The notes: a model not told the origin generated them from the letters alone. Positions 13,934 through 22,213 are shown, counted from the stretch's first letter. The stretch: 22,694 nucleotides of DNA from Patescibacteria group bacterium UBA6023 (GCA_002429425.1 DIZR01000058.1:9955-32648); one strand, 5' to 3'. Translations and numbers: made by a program.

Positions 13934-13967
13934 ATTGTAATTATACAATATTTTGAATAAAAAACAA
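13934..13967 (-). promoter_or_regulatory. Promoter and dyad operator of the YggT/YeaQ operon
   Basis: On the minus strand TTGTTT (13962-13967) and TATAAT (13940-13945) are 16 bases apart. The -10 is overlapped by the dyad ATTGTA-ATTA-TACAAT (13934-13949). A second, wider repeat AATATTG/CAATATT (13919-13925 and 13946-13952) flanks it. The position suggests a repressor site. Confidence 0.6.
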
Positions 13968-14167
13968 CCCTTTTTAAACTTTATTATCGTGAGTACTTTA
14001 CTGTTGCGTGAAGAACAAACAGAGAATGATAAAAACTGGGATCCCCATTTTCTATTTTAAACAAAACCCTCTTTCAAGGTTTTTGTTATCACAAATAAAA
14101 AATTACACAAGATGTTGTGTGGTGAGGCTTGTGGGTCTGGAATATCGATGTTATGTTGTATATATAT

Positions 14168-14629
14168 ATGAGTGAGAAAATAAATACAGAGGAAAATATT
14201 GCAGAAAATCCCGTAATGCCAGACGAGAAAAATCCAATGACCCCAGAGGAAGAGGAGGCACGGGAGCAAGAATTGGCTGATTTTTTTGCGGGGAATGAAC
14301 AATATGAAAAACCCGAAGTACCCGAAGCAGAAAGGCGTGAATGCGGACCCGAAGTTGAACAATTCAAAGAAATGATTTCGACGTTTGAGGCAACATTTTC
14401 ACTTGAGGAGTTATATGCAATTACAAATCTTACCCGTGAGGAAGCAGAAGTTCACCCCATACGCGAACCTGCCCGTGTTGCACTTATTCCTATTCTTGAA
14501 AAGCTGAATGGATTAGAAGGGCAAACAAATATTTCACCTGAGCAATTTGATGAATTAAAAAATAAATATAAACAACTCACGCAAGCGGTGGGAATCATAA
14601 ATAGTAATATTGTTGCGCACGATAGATAG
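14168..14629 (+). CDS. Acidic hypothetical protein
   Basis: The 153-residue protein starts at ATG 14168 within an alternating TA run; the longer frame from 14129 has no support. The N-terminal 65 residues are strongly acidic and disordered (ENIAENPVMPDEKNP, EEEEAREQELADFF). The C-terminal half is predicted helical (FKEMISTFEATFSLEELYAITNL; LIPILEKLNGLEGQ). There is no membrane span, signal peptide or cysteine motif beyond one Cys. I do not recognise the family; it is probably a lineage-specific soluble protein. Confidence 0.7.
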   Translation: MSEKINTEENIAENPVMPDEKNPMTPEEEEAREQELADFFAGNEQYEKPEVPEAERRECGPEVEQFKEMISTFEATFSLEELYAITNLTREEAEVHPIREPARVALIPILEKLNGLEGQTNISPEQFDELKNKYKQLTQAVGIINSNIVAHDR

Positions 14630-14702
14630 TGAATGAGGGTTGATGGGTGCTGTCTCGTGCGCAATTAGATCGGCGCAATAGACTTCATTCATGCGAAGGG
14701 GT

Positions 14703-14708
14703 TATAAT
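14703..14708 (+). promoter_or_regulatory. -10 box of leaderless STAS-like gene
   Basis: Consensus TATAAT ends 6 bases before the ATG at 14715. Confidence 0.6.
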
Positions 14709-14714
14709 GTGATA

Positions 14715-15164
14715 ATGAATGATGCGCGAGAAAGTAAAAATGAAGCAGTGCTCGATTGTTATGTTGATGACGATAAAATAATATATATTACCCTTGGTGG
14801 TGATGTTTCTTTGAATTCGTCCTTTCAAGTTGAAAAATTTGAAACCTGGGTGAAAAAAGTGAAGCAGGCAATGCAAGAAGTTTCGGTAATAAATTCCAGA
14901 CAAGTACTCACCTTGATCGATGTTACTCAATTAAAACACTTTGATGTATTGGCGATCGAACGTTTGCGAGAGTTAATGGCATTTAATAAAGATTATGCAA
15001 CGAAGACTGCGGTGTTCGGGGCTTCGATGTTCATTCGCACGGTAGTTCGTTCCACGCTTGCACTCACGCATCGTACGACAATGAAGCTTTTTCCTACTCG
15101 CGCAGATGCGCTTGTGTGGCTTACTGAGACTGAGGAGAGAGAGAATAGACGGACGATTGGCTGA
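14715..15164 (+). CDS. SpoIIAA/STAS-like protein
   Basis: The 149-residue soluble protein resembles the SpoIIAA-like (STAS/SEC14-type) family. Features are a beta-rich first half with IIYITLGGDVS, the central VLTLIDVTQLKHFDVLAIERLRELMAFN, a strand-turn TKTAVFGASMFIRTV, and the C-terminal FPTRADALVWLTE helix. These proteins bind small lipids or nucleotides or act as partner-switch components; nothing here identifies the ligand. A partner kinase or phosphatase is not nearby. The ATG at 14715 has a consensus -10 box 6 bases before it. The stop is five bases from the convergent IPT/TIG gene, without a visible terminator. Confidence 0.75.
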   Translation: MNDARESKNEAVLDCYVDDDKIIYITLGGDVSLNSSFQVEKFETWVKKVKQAMQEVSVINSRQVLTLIDVTQLKHFDVLAIERLRELMAFNKDYATKTAVFGASMFIRTVVRSTLALTHRTTMKLFPTRADALVWLTETEERENRRTIG

Positions 15165-15169
15165 ACTGT

Positions 15170-15721
15170 CTATTTGTTCAATACTTTAGAATTTACGGTG
15201 AGGGTGAACTCAATGATGTTGCTTGTACCATTTTTATTTTTTACCTGAACAGTATATTTTTTTGGTTGTAGCAACATGGCGGTAATACCGATGCAGTGAT
15301 TGCTTGGTGAGCTGCAAAGAATTCCACTTGGACCTGAATTGGGTACATTAAAGGTGAGCGTATTTCCTTCAGAAGAACCGACATCGGAGATGCGGTTGTC
15401 GGGAGATCCGTCGAGGTGCACGCGACCATACGAGTTTCCAAAAAGAATCATGTTGGAAGTTTTATCAAAACCTGTTCCTTTGATCGTTACCGTAGTACCT
15501 GGTGTGCCACTTGCAGGCGAGAGACTCACGATCCTTAGTTCTGTACTTGTGGTGGTTGTTGTGGAGACCGGACTCCCTATGGTAGCTCGTGTTGTAGTTG
15601 TTGTGGTGGAGATTACCGTGGGTGTCACCAAGGGCGCACTTTTTTTATTTGATTCAATAATAAGGAAGGATACAAATAAGATAATAATTGCAATTCCGAT
15701 AACGAAATATGTATTTCTCAT
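15170..15721 (-). CDS. Membrane-anchored IPT/TIG-domain surface protein
   Basis: The 183-residue protein has an uncleaved N-terminal anchor (YFVIGIAIIILFVSFLII), a Thr/Val linker (about 31-61), then one IPT/TIG immunoglobulin-like domain (RIVSLSPASGTPGTTVTIKGTGFD, ending in YTVQVKNKNGTSN and FTLTV). Two cysteines in the domain (LCSSPSNHCIG) may form a disulfide. IPT/TIG domains serve in surface and adhesion proteins and in some carbohydrate-binding ones. It is oriented outward from the cytoplasmic membrane. The partner or ligand is unknown. Confidence 0.88.
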   Translation of the reverse strand: MRNTYFVIGIAIIILFVSFLIIESNKKSAPLVTPTVISTTTTTTRATIGSPVSTTTTTSTELRIVSLSPASGTPGTTVTIKGTGFDKTSNMILFGNSYGRVHLDGSPDNRISDVGSSEGNTLTFNVPNSGPSGILCSSPSNHCIGITAMLLQPKKYTVQVKNKNGTSNIIEFTLTVNSKVLNK

Positions 15722-15874
15722 ATACTTATAATCATATATAACTCAATGACAACATACAACCAGAATGAATTTTTGGAAACAATTCACTCTGTGCATTACT
15801 TTCACAAAAATATAAATGTAGAGTGGTGAACGTGGGGTGGAGGTGATGTATGTAAGATAAAAAACTCATGAATA

Positions 15875-15883
15875 TGTGATAAT
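15875..15883 (+). promoter_or_regulatory. Extended -10 promoter of the MFS gene
   Basis: TGTGATAAT is an extended -10 element whose start would fall near 15890, about five bases before the ATG at 15895. Confidence 0.5.
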
Positions 15884-15894
15884 ATTAATTATAT

Positions 15895-17133
15895 ATGGCG
15901 CTCCGACATCTTCAATTACATATCCCCAAATACGCTACAGACTCGACACTTTTTTCTATTGGGACGATGATTTTCTTTTTTGTTATTTTTGATGGTGTGC
16001 TCATGTATTTGGCACCGATCATCATTACGAGGGCGGGAATTTCTGAAAGTCTCATGGGACTAATCATCGGTTCATCGTCAGTTGCGGGTATGCTGTTTGA
16101 TCTCGTGATTTCTCGCATATTTCAGGATACGAATTATCGACGCATGTTCCTCTTCATGTTTATTATGGCTGCCTTATATCCACTTTTTCTTTTTGGCGGA
16201 ACAACGATCACCATTTATCTTGTCGCTATGGCGGTATGGGGATTTTATTATAATTTTTATAATATTGGAACTCTTGATTTTGTCGGACGCACTACACCTT
16301 CGTCGCAGCACACATCAAGCTTTGGTGTGCTTCGTGTATTTGAGGGATCTGGATATCTCCTCGCACCATTTGCCGGTAGCTTGCTACTCCTCTATCTTCA
16401 TCCGGGACCGCGAATGCTCCTCATCATCGCTATCCCTCTTGCTATTTCTTTCCTGATTTATTCGGTCATTATGTTTCGTCCAAGAACGGAGAAGGATGAA
16501 TACGTGGGAATTGTTCGCAAGGACATATTAAGTTTTTTCGGAGAAATACGTCTTTGGAAAGTCCTCGGAGTCCTCTTGCTCCCGACACTTGCGCTCACAC
16601 TTACTATCAATATGGTTGATGCGGCGATATGGACATTTGGTCCGATATTTTCTGAACAGATCGGAGCAGCAAACGGTATCTCGGGGGGTGCATTCATGAC
16701 GGCGTATGCACTTCCACCACTTCTTGTGGGATGGGTCGTGGGAATAATCGCGCGAAGATTCGGAATGAGGCGCACCGCCCAATGGGCGATTGCAATTGGT
16801 TCCACCTTCCTTGTCTTTGTTGGGCTGGTGAGATCGCCAACCTTGCTGATCGTATTGATATTTACCGCTTCATTTTTTCTTGCCGTTGGATGGCCTGCGA
16901 TAAATGCTGTTTATACGGAGCACGTTGATAGTGCTCCAATATATAGCAAGGAAGTAGAAACCCTACAGGATCTCTTCACGAACCTTGGGGACATTGTTGG
17001 TCCCATTGCCGGGGGATATATGGCGCAGTATCTTGGTTCCGCACATTCCTTCATTGCTCTCGGTCTTTTGGGTGTGGTCATTGCAGTGTCTCTTTTTATG
17101 ATGACCTCACCAGTAATTCCTGTTGTTGCATAA
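15895..17133 (+). CDS. Major facilitator superfamily transporter
   Basis: The 412-residue protein has about 12 hydrophobic spans in two halves, separated by a charged cytoplasmic loop near residues 196-220 (RPRTEKDEYVGIVRKD). The basic loop between TM2 and TM3 (SRIFQDTNYRRMF) and its counterpart in the second half (ARRFGMRRTAQW) are at the MFS signature positions. Substrate is not evident; drug or sugar-related efflux are the broad options. The FMN-binding and ApbE genes lie about 125 bases downstream on the same strand, but that gap is large enough for a separate promoter. Confidence 0.88.
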   Translation: MALRHLQLHIPKYATDSTLFSIGTMIFFFVIFDGVLMYLAPIIITRAGISESLMGLIIGSSSVAGMLFDLVISRIFQDTNYRRMFLFMFIMAALYPLFLFGGTTITIYLVAMAVWGFYYNFYNIGTLDFVGRTTPSSQHTSSFGVLRVFEGSGYLLAPFAGSLLLLYLHPGPRMLLIIAIPLAISFLIYSVIMFRPRTEKDEYVGIVRKDILSFFGEIRLWKVLGVLLLPTLALTLTINMVDAAIWTFGPIFSEQIGAANGISGGAFMTAYALPPLLVGWVVGIIARRFGMRRTAQWAIAIGSTFLVFVGLVRSPTLLIVLIFTASFFLAVGWPAINAVYTEHVDSAPIYSKEVETLQDLFTNLGDIVGPIAGGYMAQYLGSAHSFIALGLLGVVIAVSLFMMTSPVIPVVA

Positions 17134-17257
17134 CGAAGAGTGAGTAGAAAAAATATGTATGTAGCACATGGAATCTGTGAGACTCTTGTGTAAGTATAAG
17201 GGCAAAATGGACTAAGGAGTGAGAATAATATGGAAATGCATGAAAAGGTGAAACAAA

Positions 17258-17827
17258 ATGCTCCCTTCGTGCGTAGTAATAGTGATGAATACAAAAAATA
17301 CACTACGAATATTGGGCGGAATTGTTGTACTGATCGCAGGTTATCTGGTAATGTCTCCGGGCGCGAATTCGGTCTCTGCTGCCTCTGTGGTCGCGAGGAA
17401 CTCCCATACGCAAGCATTTACAGATAATATGCCCACTGCGCTAGCAAAAAATTCACCAACTACACCCACACCAACTTCCACCTCACATCAAACATCAAAT
17501 CCTGCTACGATTCCTTCATCTGTCAAAAAATATAAAGATGGGAGATACACTGCAGCGGGTAATTATTTTACCCCGGAAGGGCCGGAAGAAATTGATGTAT
17601 CACTCGTTTTAAAGAATGGAATTATTGCGGATTCATCACTTGTCCAATCAGGATTTCGTCGTCAAAGTGTTGAATATCAAGGAATATTTGCCTCGAATTA
17701 CAAACAGTATGTTATCGGGAAGAGTATCGATGAAGTAAATCTTTCCTTAGTTTCAGGTTCATCACTCACACCGGGAGGATTCAATGATGCGCTTACGAAA
17801 ATAAAAATTGAAGCAAGGGCTTCATAA
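17258..17827 (+). CDS. Membrane-anchored FMN-binding protein (flavinylation target)
   Basis: Two starts are possible: ATG 17258 (189 residues) or ATG 17285 (180 residues). I list the longer because AAGGTG lies 8 bases before it, but 17285 gives a cleaner N-terminus. Numbering from 17285, a signal/anchor span is at about 6-24, a Thr/Pro/Ser-rich linker at 55-80, and an FMN-binding domain at about 82-178. Its SGSSLT (157-162) matches the ApbE flavinylation motif S-G-A-[ST]-x-[ST], with Ser160 as the likely attachment site and no Asp at the -3 position. The ApbE gene follows 3 bases later, which strongly supports covalent FMN. It probably carries electrons outside the membrane. Confidence 0.85.
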   Translation: MLPSCVVIVMNTKNTLRILGGIVVLIAGYLVMSPGANSVSAASVVARNSHTQAFTDNMPTALAKNSPTTPTPTSTSHQTSNPATIPSSVKKYKDGRYTAAGNYFTPEGPEEIDVSLVLKNGIIADSSLVQSGFRRQSVEYQGIFASNYKQYVIGKSIDEVNLSLVSGSSLTPGGFNDALTKIKIEARAS

Positions 17828-17830
17828 TAT

Positions 17831-18703
17831 ATGAACGGGACATCGTTTGATTTTGAAGCGATAGGAACTCACTGGAATATCGACATCAGGAAGGAAATAT
17901 CCCCGGAACAACTTGTCGTATTGCGCGATGCAATATTTTTGCGTATCGAGGAATTTGATAAAACTTATTCACGATTTCGAGCAGATTCGCTCGTTACGAA
18001 GATGTCGCAGGAGAACGGGGAGTACATTCTTCCTGATGATGCAGAACTGTTGTTCTTTCTTTATGAGCGTGTGTATCGCCTTACGGAAGGAAAAGTAACG
18101 CCACTGATTGGTGACGTGCTCATTGCCGCAGGTTATGATGCAACGTATTCATTTGAAACAAAAAAACTCCGTGCTCCTGCCGCGTGGGATGAGGTACTCG
18201 CATATGTGCCCCCGAAACTTAAAATCAAGCATAGAACAATGCTTGATTTTGGTGCTGCCGGAAAAGGTTATCTTGTTGATATCGTTGGTGATCTATTGCG
18301 CGAACATGGCAGAGAATCATTTACGGTGAATGCAGGTGGGGACATAAGACACAAAAGTGCTACTCATGAATCTTTGCGCGTGGGGCTTGAACACCCCGAT
18401 GACCCGACGAAGGTCATTGGGATAGTCGAATTATCAGATCAGAGTATCTGTGGATCAGCGGGAAATCGGCGTAAGTGGAATGGGTTTACTCATATCATCG
18501 ATCCAGTCACCCTTGCTTCACCTAAAGATATTCTTGCTACGTGGGTAATTGCAGACACGACAATGGTTGCGGATGCACTCGCAACTTGCCTCTTTTTTGT
18601 CCCACCCGAACGATTGATGAATGATTTTTCCTTTGCGTATATTATTTTGCATAGTGATTATTCTGTCACTCGGTCCGCAGATGTTCAGGCTGAATTCTTC
18701 TAA
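17831..18703 (+). CDS. apbE: FAD:protein FMN transferase ApbE
   Basis: The 290-residue protein matches ApbE: FEAIGTHWNIDI at the start, DFGAAGKGYLVD (Mg/FAD region), VNAGGDIR, a CGSAGNRRKW turn, FTHIIDPVTLASP, and MVADALATCLF near the C-terminus. ApbE moves FMN from FAD onto a Ser/Thr of target proteins. The gene is 3 bases behind the FMN-binding protein, so enzyme and substrate are co-produced. Unlike most ApbE, no signal peptide or lipobox is visible, and the upstream gene leaves no room for one, so this version is predicted to be cytoplasmic; flavinylation before or during export would be needed, or an unrecognised export route. Confidence 0.95.
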   Translation: MNGTSFDFEAIGTHWNIDIRKEISPEQLVVLRDAIFLRIEEFDKTYSRFRADSLVTKMSQENGEYILPDDAELLFFLYERVYRLTEGKVTPLIGDVLIAAGYDATYSFETKKLRAPAAWDEVLAYVPPKLKIKHRTMLDFGAAGKGYLVDIVGDLLREHGRESFTVNAGGDIRHKSATHESLRVGLEHPDDPTKVIGIVELSDQSICGSAGNRRKWNGFTHIIDPVTLASPKDILATWVIADTTMVADALATCLFFVPPERLMNDFSFAYIILHSDYSVTRSADVQAEFF

Positions 18704-18773
18704 TTGTGAGTTACATTAATTTAAGTAAAAACCCCAGAGAATAAAAACTTTGATCCTTCTCTATGCTACTTCA

Positions 18774-18782
18774 TGTTATAAT
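18774..18782 (+). promoter_or_regulatory. Extended -10 promoter of the DUF475 gene
   Basis: TGTTATAAT is a perfect extended -10 ending 7 bases before the ATG at 18790, giving a leaderless transcript. Confidence 0.7.
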
Positions 18783-18789
18783 ACAAATT

Positions 18790-19773
18790 ATGAAGTATAG
18801 ACTTTTTTTTGTTTCTGGAATTATTGCCATTATCGGGCTTCTCGGTGCGTATATGTGGGATGGAACAAGGGCGCTGTTTATTGCCGGAATCCTCGCAATT
18901 CTCGAAGTGACATTATCATTTGATAATGCTGTCGTGAATACAAAGATACTGAAGCGCATGAATGCCTTATGGCAGAAACGTTTTCTTACGTGGGGAATTC
19001 TTGTTGCGGTATTTGGAACGCGTGTCCTCCTTCCTGTTCTTATTATTGCTGCAAGCGTCGGAGTATCACCTTGGACAATCACCATGATCGCACTTAATGA
19101 TGGAGCACAGTATGCAAAAATGGTTGCAAATGCACATTATGCCATTGGCGCATTTGGTGGAATTTTTCTTCTGCTTGTTTCGTTGAAATATTTTTTTGAT
19201 ACACAAAAAAATGTCCACTGGATTCGTATTATCGAACGACATCTTGTGCGGTGGGGAAGTGTCGAAGCAATCGAGATCGCTCTTGCGCTTATGAGTATTG
19301 GTGCACTTTCTTTTTTTATTAATCCGACACATCAGACAACGGTATTGTTTTCGGGTGTTATCGGTGTAATCCTTTTTATACTTATTGAGGGTATTGCAAG
19401 TTCTTTTGATGTTGAGGCAAAAGGAGTCGCGGGAAGCAGTATTGCGCTTTTTCTTTATTTAAATGTACTCGATTCGGCATTTTCTTTAGATGGGGTAGTC
19501 GGTGCATTCGCGCTTTCTTCCGACCTCGTGGTCATTGGTATTGGACTCGGTATTGGCGCTTTTTTTGTTCGTTCGCTGACGGTCTTTTTTGTGCGCGAGC
19601 ACATGCTTGATACACTTCCGTATCTCGAGCATGGAGCTCATTGGGCGATATTTGGACTTGCGGTGGCAATGCTTAGTGGTCTCCTTATTCCTATTCCCGA
19701 GCTCCTCATTGGATTCATTGGACTCTTCTTTATCGCACTTTCTTATATTTCATCCAAAAAGGCGCTACGATAA
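18790..19773 (+). CDS. DUF475 / TerC-related integral membrane protein
   Basis: The 327-residue protein has about nine to ten spans. The signature LEVTLSFDNAVVN (about 38-50) and its pseudo-repeat LDSAFSLDGVVGAFALS in the second half belong to DUF475, a relative of TerC with acidic residues in the spans that likely bind a metal cation. TerC-family members are linked to manganese export and to tellurium resistance clusters; the role of DUF475 is not established. Start at 18790 is set by the extended -10 box. It lies behind ApbE but has its own promoter, so a functional tie to the flavin proteins is not shown. Confidence 0.85.
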   Translation: MKYRLFFVSGIIAIIGLLGAYMWDGTRALFIAGILAILEVTLSFDNAVVNTKILKRMNALWQKRFLTWGILVAVFGTRVLLPVLIIAASVGVSPWTITMIALNDGAQYAKMVANAHYAIGAFGGIFLLLVSLKYFFDTQKNVHWIRIIERHLVRWGSVEAIEIALALMSIGALSFFINPTHQTTVLFSGVIGVILFILIEGIASSFDVEAKGVAGSSIALFLYLNVLDSAFSLDGVVGAFALSSDLVVIGIGLGIGAFFVRSLTVFFVREHMLDTLPYLEHGAHWAIFGLAVAMLSGLLIPIPELLIGFIGLFFIALSYISSKKALR

Positions 19774-19895
19774 AGTAGATAATATTCAAGATTAAATTTA
19801 TTTTCATGACGGTGTTTAATTCTTGCATCATAAGGTAATTATGGTAAGAATAGGCACATTCGATCGTCATCTGTTGTGTCGGTTCGTAATCAGAC

Positions 19896-20393
19896 ATGAA
19901 AGAGCAATTTCTTAACGCATATAAGGAGAACGCCGATGCAATTTTTCGCTTCGTGTATTTGCGTATGCATGATCGTGATGAAGCACTCGATATCACACAG
20001 GAAGCATATATTCGCACATGGCGTTATTTGGTTGAAGGGAAAAAAATTGATCACTTGCGTGCTTTTCTCTACCGTACGGCAAAAAATTTAATGATTGACA
20101 GGTCAAAACAAAAGAAAACTCGCAACACTGGTTCACTCGATGCATATCTTGATGCAGGAGGAGATGTCGCCGATAGTACTTCAAGGAGTGCCTTCGAAGT
20201 ACTGGATGGTGAGCGAGCAATGAGTCTACTCCGGAAGCTTGAACCATCAGAGTATCGTGAGGCAGTATATCTGCGATTTGTTGACGAACTAAGGCCAAGT
20301 GAGATAGCAAAAATTGTTGGTGTAAGTGAGAATGTTGTATCAGTACGAATTAATAGAGGCCTGAAGAAGCTTCGAACCCTATTCCCAATATGA
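19896..20393 (+). CDS. ECF-type RNA polymerase sigma factor
   Basis: The 165-residue protein has sigma region 2 (about 5-75: FRFVYLRMHDRDEALDITQEAYIRTWRYL, then AFLYRTAKNLMIDR) and region 4 (about 107-162: LLRKLEPSEYREAVYLRFVDELRPSEIAKIVGVSENVVSVRINRGLKKLR). Region 3 is absent, as in group 4 (ECF) factors. It directs RNA polymerase to a specific promoter set. The stop overlaps the start of the DUF5667-type gene by four bases (ATGA), the classic arrangement for a sigma factor with its membrane partner. The target promoters are not identifiable from this window. Confidence 0.93.
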   Translation: MKEQFLNAYKENADAIFRFVYLRMHDRDEALDITQEAYIRTWRYLVEGKKIDHLRAFLYRTAKNLMIDRSKQKKTRNTGSLDAYLDAGGDVADSTSRSAFEVLDGERAMSLLRKLEPSEYREAVYLRFVDELRPSEIAKIVGVSENVVSVRINRGLKKLRTLFPI

Positions 20394-21397
20394 ATTCCAT
20401 AAATAAAAAATTTAAAAGTGCGATTGAAAGTATTCGACTCACTGATGTGGAGAAGGGTAAGCTTGGCGCGAGGATTATCTCGGAGATGAGCCAATATTCT
20501 TTTCCAGAAATTGTGGGAGATACAAGTGTAAGAAACCCTGAGCTCGCTCGTCATCAGTATAGTCGGACACGATTATCAAAAAATAAATTAATAAAAAACA
20601 TGCCAATTGCAATACTTATTGGATTACTTATGAGTGGAGGGGTCTCGTACGCTTCCACGAACGCACTGCCGGGCGATGTACTGTATCCGGTGAAGATTCA
20701 TGTAAATGAAAAGATAGAAAGTGCGCTTACGGTCGGACAGGCTGATACGGCAAGACTCGAAGTAAAATTCGCTCTGCGACGCCTCGCGGAAGTGGAAAAA
20801 CTTCAGGCGGAACATAAACTTGATGCGAAGACAAAGACAGAATTAAAGGCAAATTTTGATAGCCACACAGCGAAACTTGAAGTGAAATTGGGAAAGATCG
20901 GGAAAGAGAGTAATTCGGATGCGACGAAGATTTCTTCTGATTTCGAAACCTCACTGCGCGGACATGCGAATGCATTACTTTTTCTCGGTATTAATGCAAA
21001 TGAAGATAGCAATGACACCCGTACTGCGAGTTCAACTGCATTGGAACAAAAAAAAGAACACACAGTCACTTCAAGTCGAGGCGACGCGGAAGTTGGAGCA
21101 CATTATGGTCATATTCTTAAGGAGATCTTCCGTGCCAATGATACGGAGAAAATGGATAATAATGTGCATGTGAATGAAGAACACCCCTCGTCATTAAAAG
21201 CAGACAATGGAATGAGCAATGATAATGAGTCACCTCATTCGTCGACAAGCGCGAGCGGAACGGTGCAAACAGAAGGAGTGCTTGATGTACATACGGATAC
21301 TCACACTGATGGAGAATTAAAAAATGAACATACGGATAGTGCTTCAGAGCTGAATGCAAATATTCGCAGTGAGGGAAAACTCCAGGTTGGCTTATAG
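20390..21397 (+). CDS. DUF5667-type membrane protein, putative anti-sigma partner
   Basis: The 335-residue protein begins with a 65-residue cytoplasmic part (IESIRLTDVEKGKLGARIISEMSQY) that could hold the sigma factor, one span (about 70-85, PIAILIGLLMSGGVSYAS), and then a DUF5667-like segment with ALPGDVLYPVKIHVNEKIESALTVGQADTARLEVKFALRRLAEVE. The rest is helical and from about residue 205 becomes a low-complexity Ser/Asp/Asn/His/Thr tail (SSTSASGTVQTEGVLDVHTDTHTD). It is translationally coupled to the sigma gene by ATGA. Such pairs are widespread in Patescibacteria and Actinobacteria; the signal sensed is unknown. Confidence 0.85.
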   Translation: MNSINKKFKSAIESIRLTDVEKGKLGARIISEMSQYSFPEIVGDTSVRNPELARHQYSRTRLSKNKLIKNMPIAILIGLLMSGGVSYASTNALPGDVLYPVKIHVNEKIESALTVGQADTARLEVKFALRRLAEVEKLQAEHKLDAKTKTELKANFDSHTAKLEVKLGKIGKESNSDATKISSDFETSLRGHANALLFLGINANEDSNDTRTASSTALEQKKEHTVTSSRGDAEVGAHYGHILKEIFRANDTEKMDNNVHVNEEHPSSLKADNGMSNDNESPHSSTSASGTVQTEGVLDVHTDTHTDGELKNEHTDSASELNANIRSEGKLQVGL

Positions 21398-21531
21398 ATG
21401 CATTGAATAAAAAAATCTTACATATTTCACGTACTGCGAATATCTATTTTTGAGATACAAATTTCATTAGATGTGCATATGTTGTAACGTTTTTGTGAAA
21501 GGATGGTGGGGTTGCGCAGTCGAACCAATTG

Positions 21532-21560
21532 TTGACAAATAAATAGCGTGTTATTGTTAG
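21532..21560 (+). promoter_or_regulatory. Candidate promoter of the peptidoglycan-binding protein gene
   Basis: A consensus TTGACA (21532-21537) is followed 17 bases later by a weak -10 (TGTTAG, 21555-21560), 26 bases before the ATG at 21587. Confidence 0.45.
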
Positions 21561-21586
21561 TGTCTATACATTAAAAAATATATTTC

Positions 21587-22177
21587 ATGAAAAAATTCAT
21601 CTCGATGCTTATGTTCGGTTCATTGTTTTTCTTCGGTGGTTCTACTCTTGCTCTTGCAGAGTCGACAACAACTCCAACGAGTACACCTGACACCACGGTG
21701 ATGCAGTCACAGATTGCGCAATTGCTCCAGCAGATAGAGCAGTTGAAGGCGCAACTTGCTGAACTACAGAAGGGTACCGCAAGCTTGAAGAGTGAGGTGA
21801 TGCAGCTTACTGCTCGTCTTCATAAAGGAATGCGCGGAGATGAGGTAAAGCAGCTACAGGAAGTGCTTTCGACGGACAAGGATATTTTTTCAAAAGATAA
21901 TGTGAGCGGATACTATGGCGACCTGACCGAAAAAGCTGTTGAGCGTTTCCAGAAGCATTTTGGTCTTGATCCAGTGGGACAAGTTGGGCCGAAAACTCTT
22001 GAGAAAATCAACGAACTATTGAAGGAGCATGATTCATCAGAAGGGGGTCTTTCCGAAAATGATCTCGGGGATCTGGGTAAAAGTGTTGAAATGGAGAATG
22101 AGAGCGAAAAGAGTGGTAACGAAGGGTCCGCATCTACTTCACCAAAGGAGTCTGAGGGTGAAAGGGGCGGGAACTAG
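21587..22177 (+). CDS. Secreted peptidoglycan-binding protein with coiled coil
   Basis: The 196-residue protein has a signal peptide (KKFISMLMFGSLFFFGGSTLALA), a Thr-rich stretch, a coiled coil (about 38-75, IAQLLQQIEQLKAQLAELQKG), then a PG_binding_1 domain (about 80-145: RGDEVKQLQEVLS, GYYGDLTEKAVERFQKHFGL, VGPKTLEKINELL). This three-helix domain binds peptidoglycan. The tail is acidic and disordered with Glu/Ser repeats. It probably anchors to the cell wall through the domain while the coil supports oligomerisation. It lies after the sigma/anti-sigma pair on the same strand and could be part of that regulon, but 189 bases and a promoter-like TTGACA separate them. Confidence 0.92.
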   Translation: MKKFISMLMFGSLFFFGGSTLALAESTTTPTSTPDTTVMQSQIAQLLQQIEQLKAQLAELQKGTASLKSEVMQLTARLHKGMRGDEVKQLQEVLSTDKDIFSKDNVSGYYGDLTEKAVERFQKHFGLDPVGQVGPKTLEKINELLKEHDSSEGGLSENDLGDLGKSVEMENESEKSGNEGSASTSPKESEGERGGN

Positions 22178-22213
22178 TTTCGTGTCTGAGGGCAAGTAAT
22201 AGAATATTAGATC

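Noticed and set aside
13990..14130. Small gene or RNA in the gap before the acidic hypothetical
   Set aside because: Only a weak imperfect hairpin (AACAAAACC/GGTTTTTGTT, 14060-14087) is seen, with no promoter or frame to pair with it.
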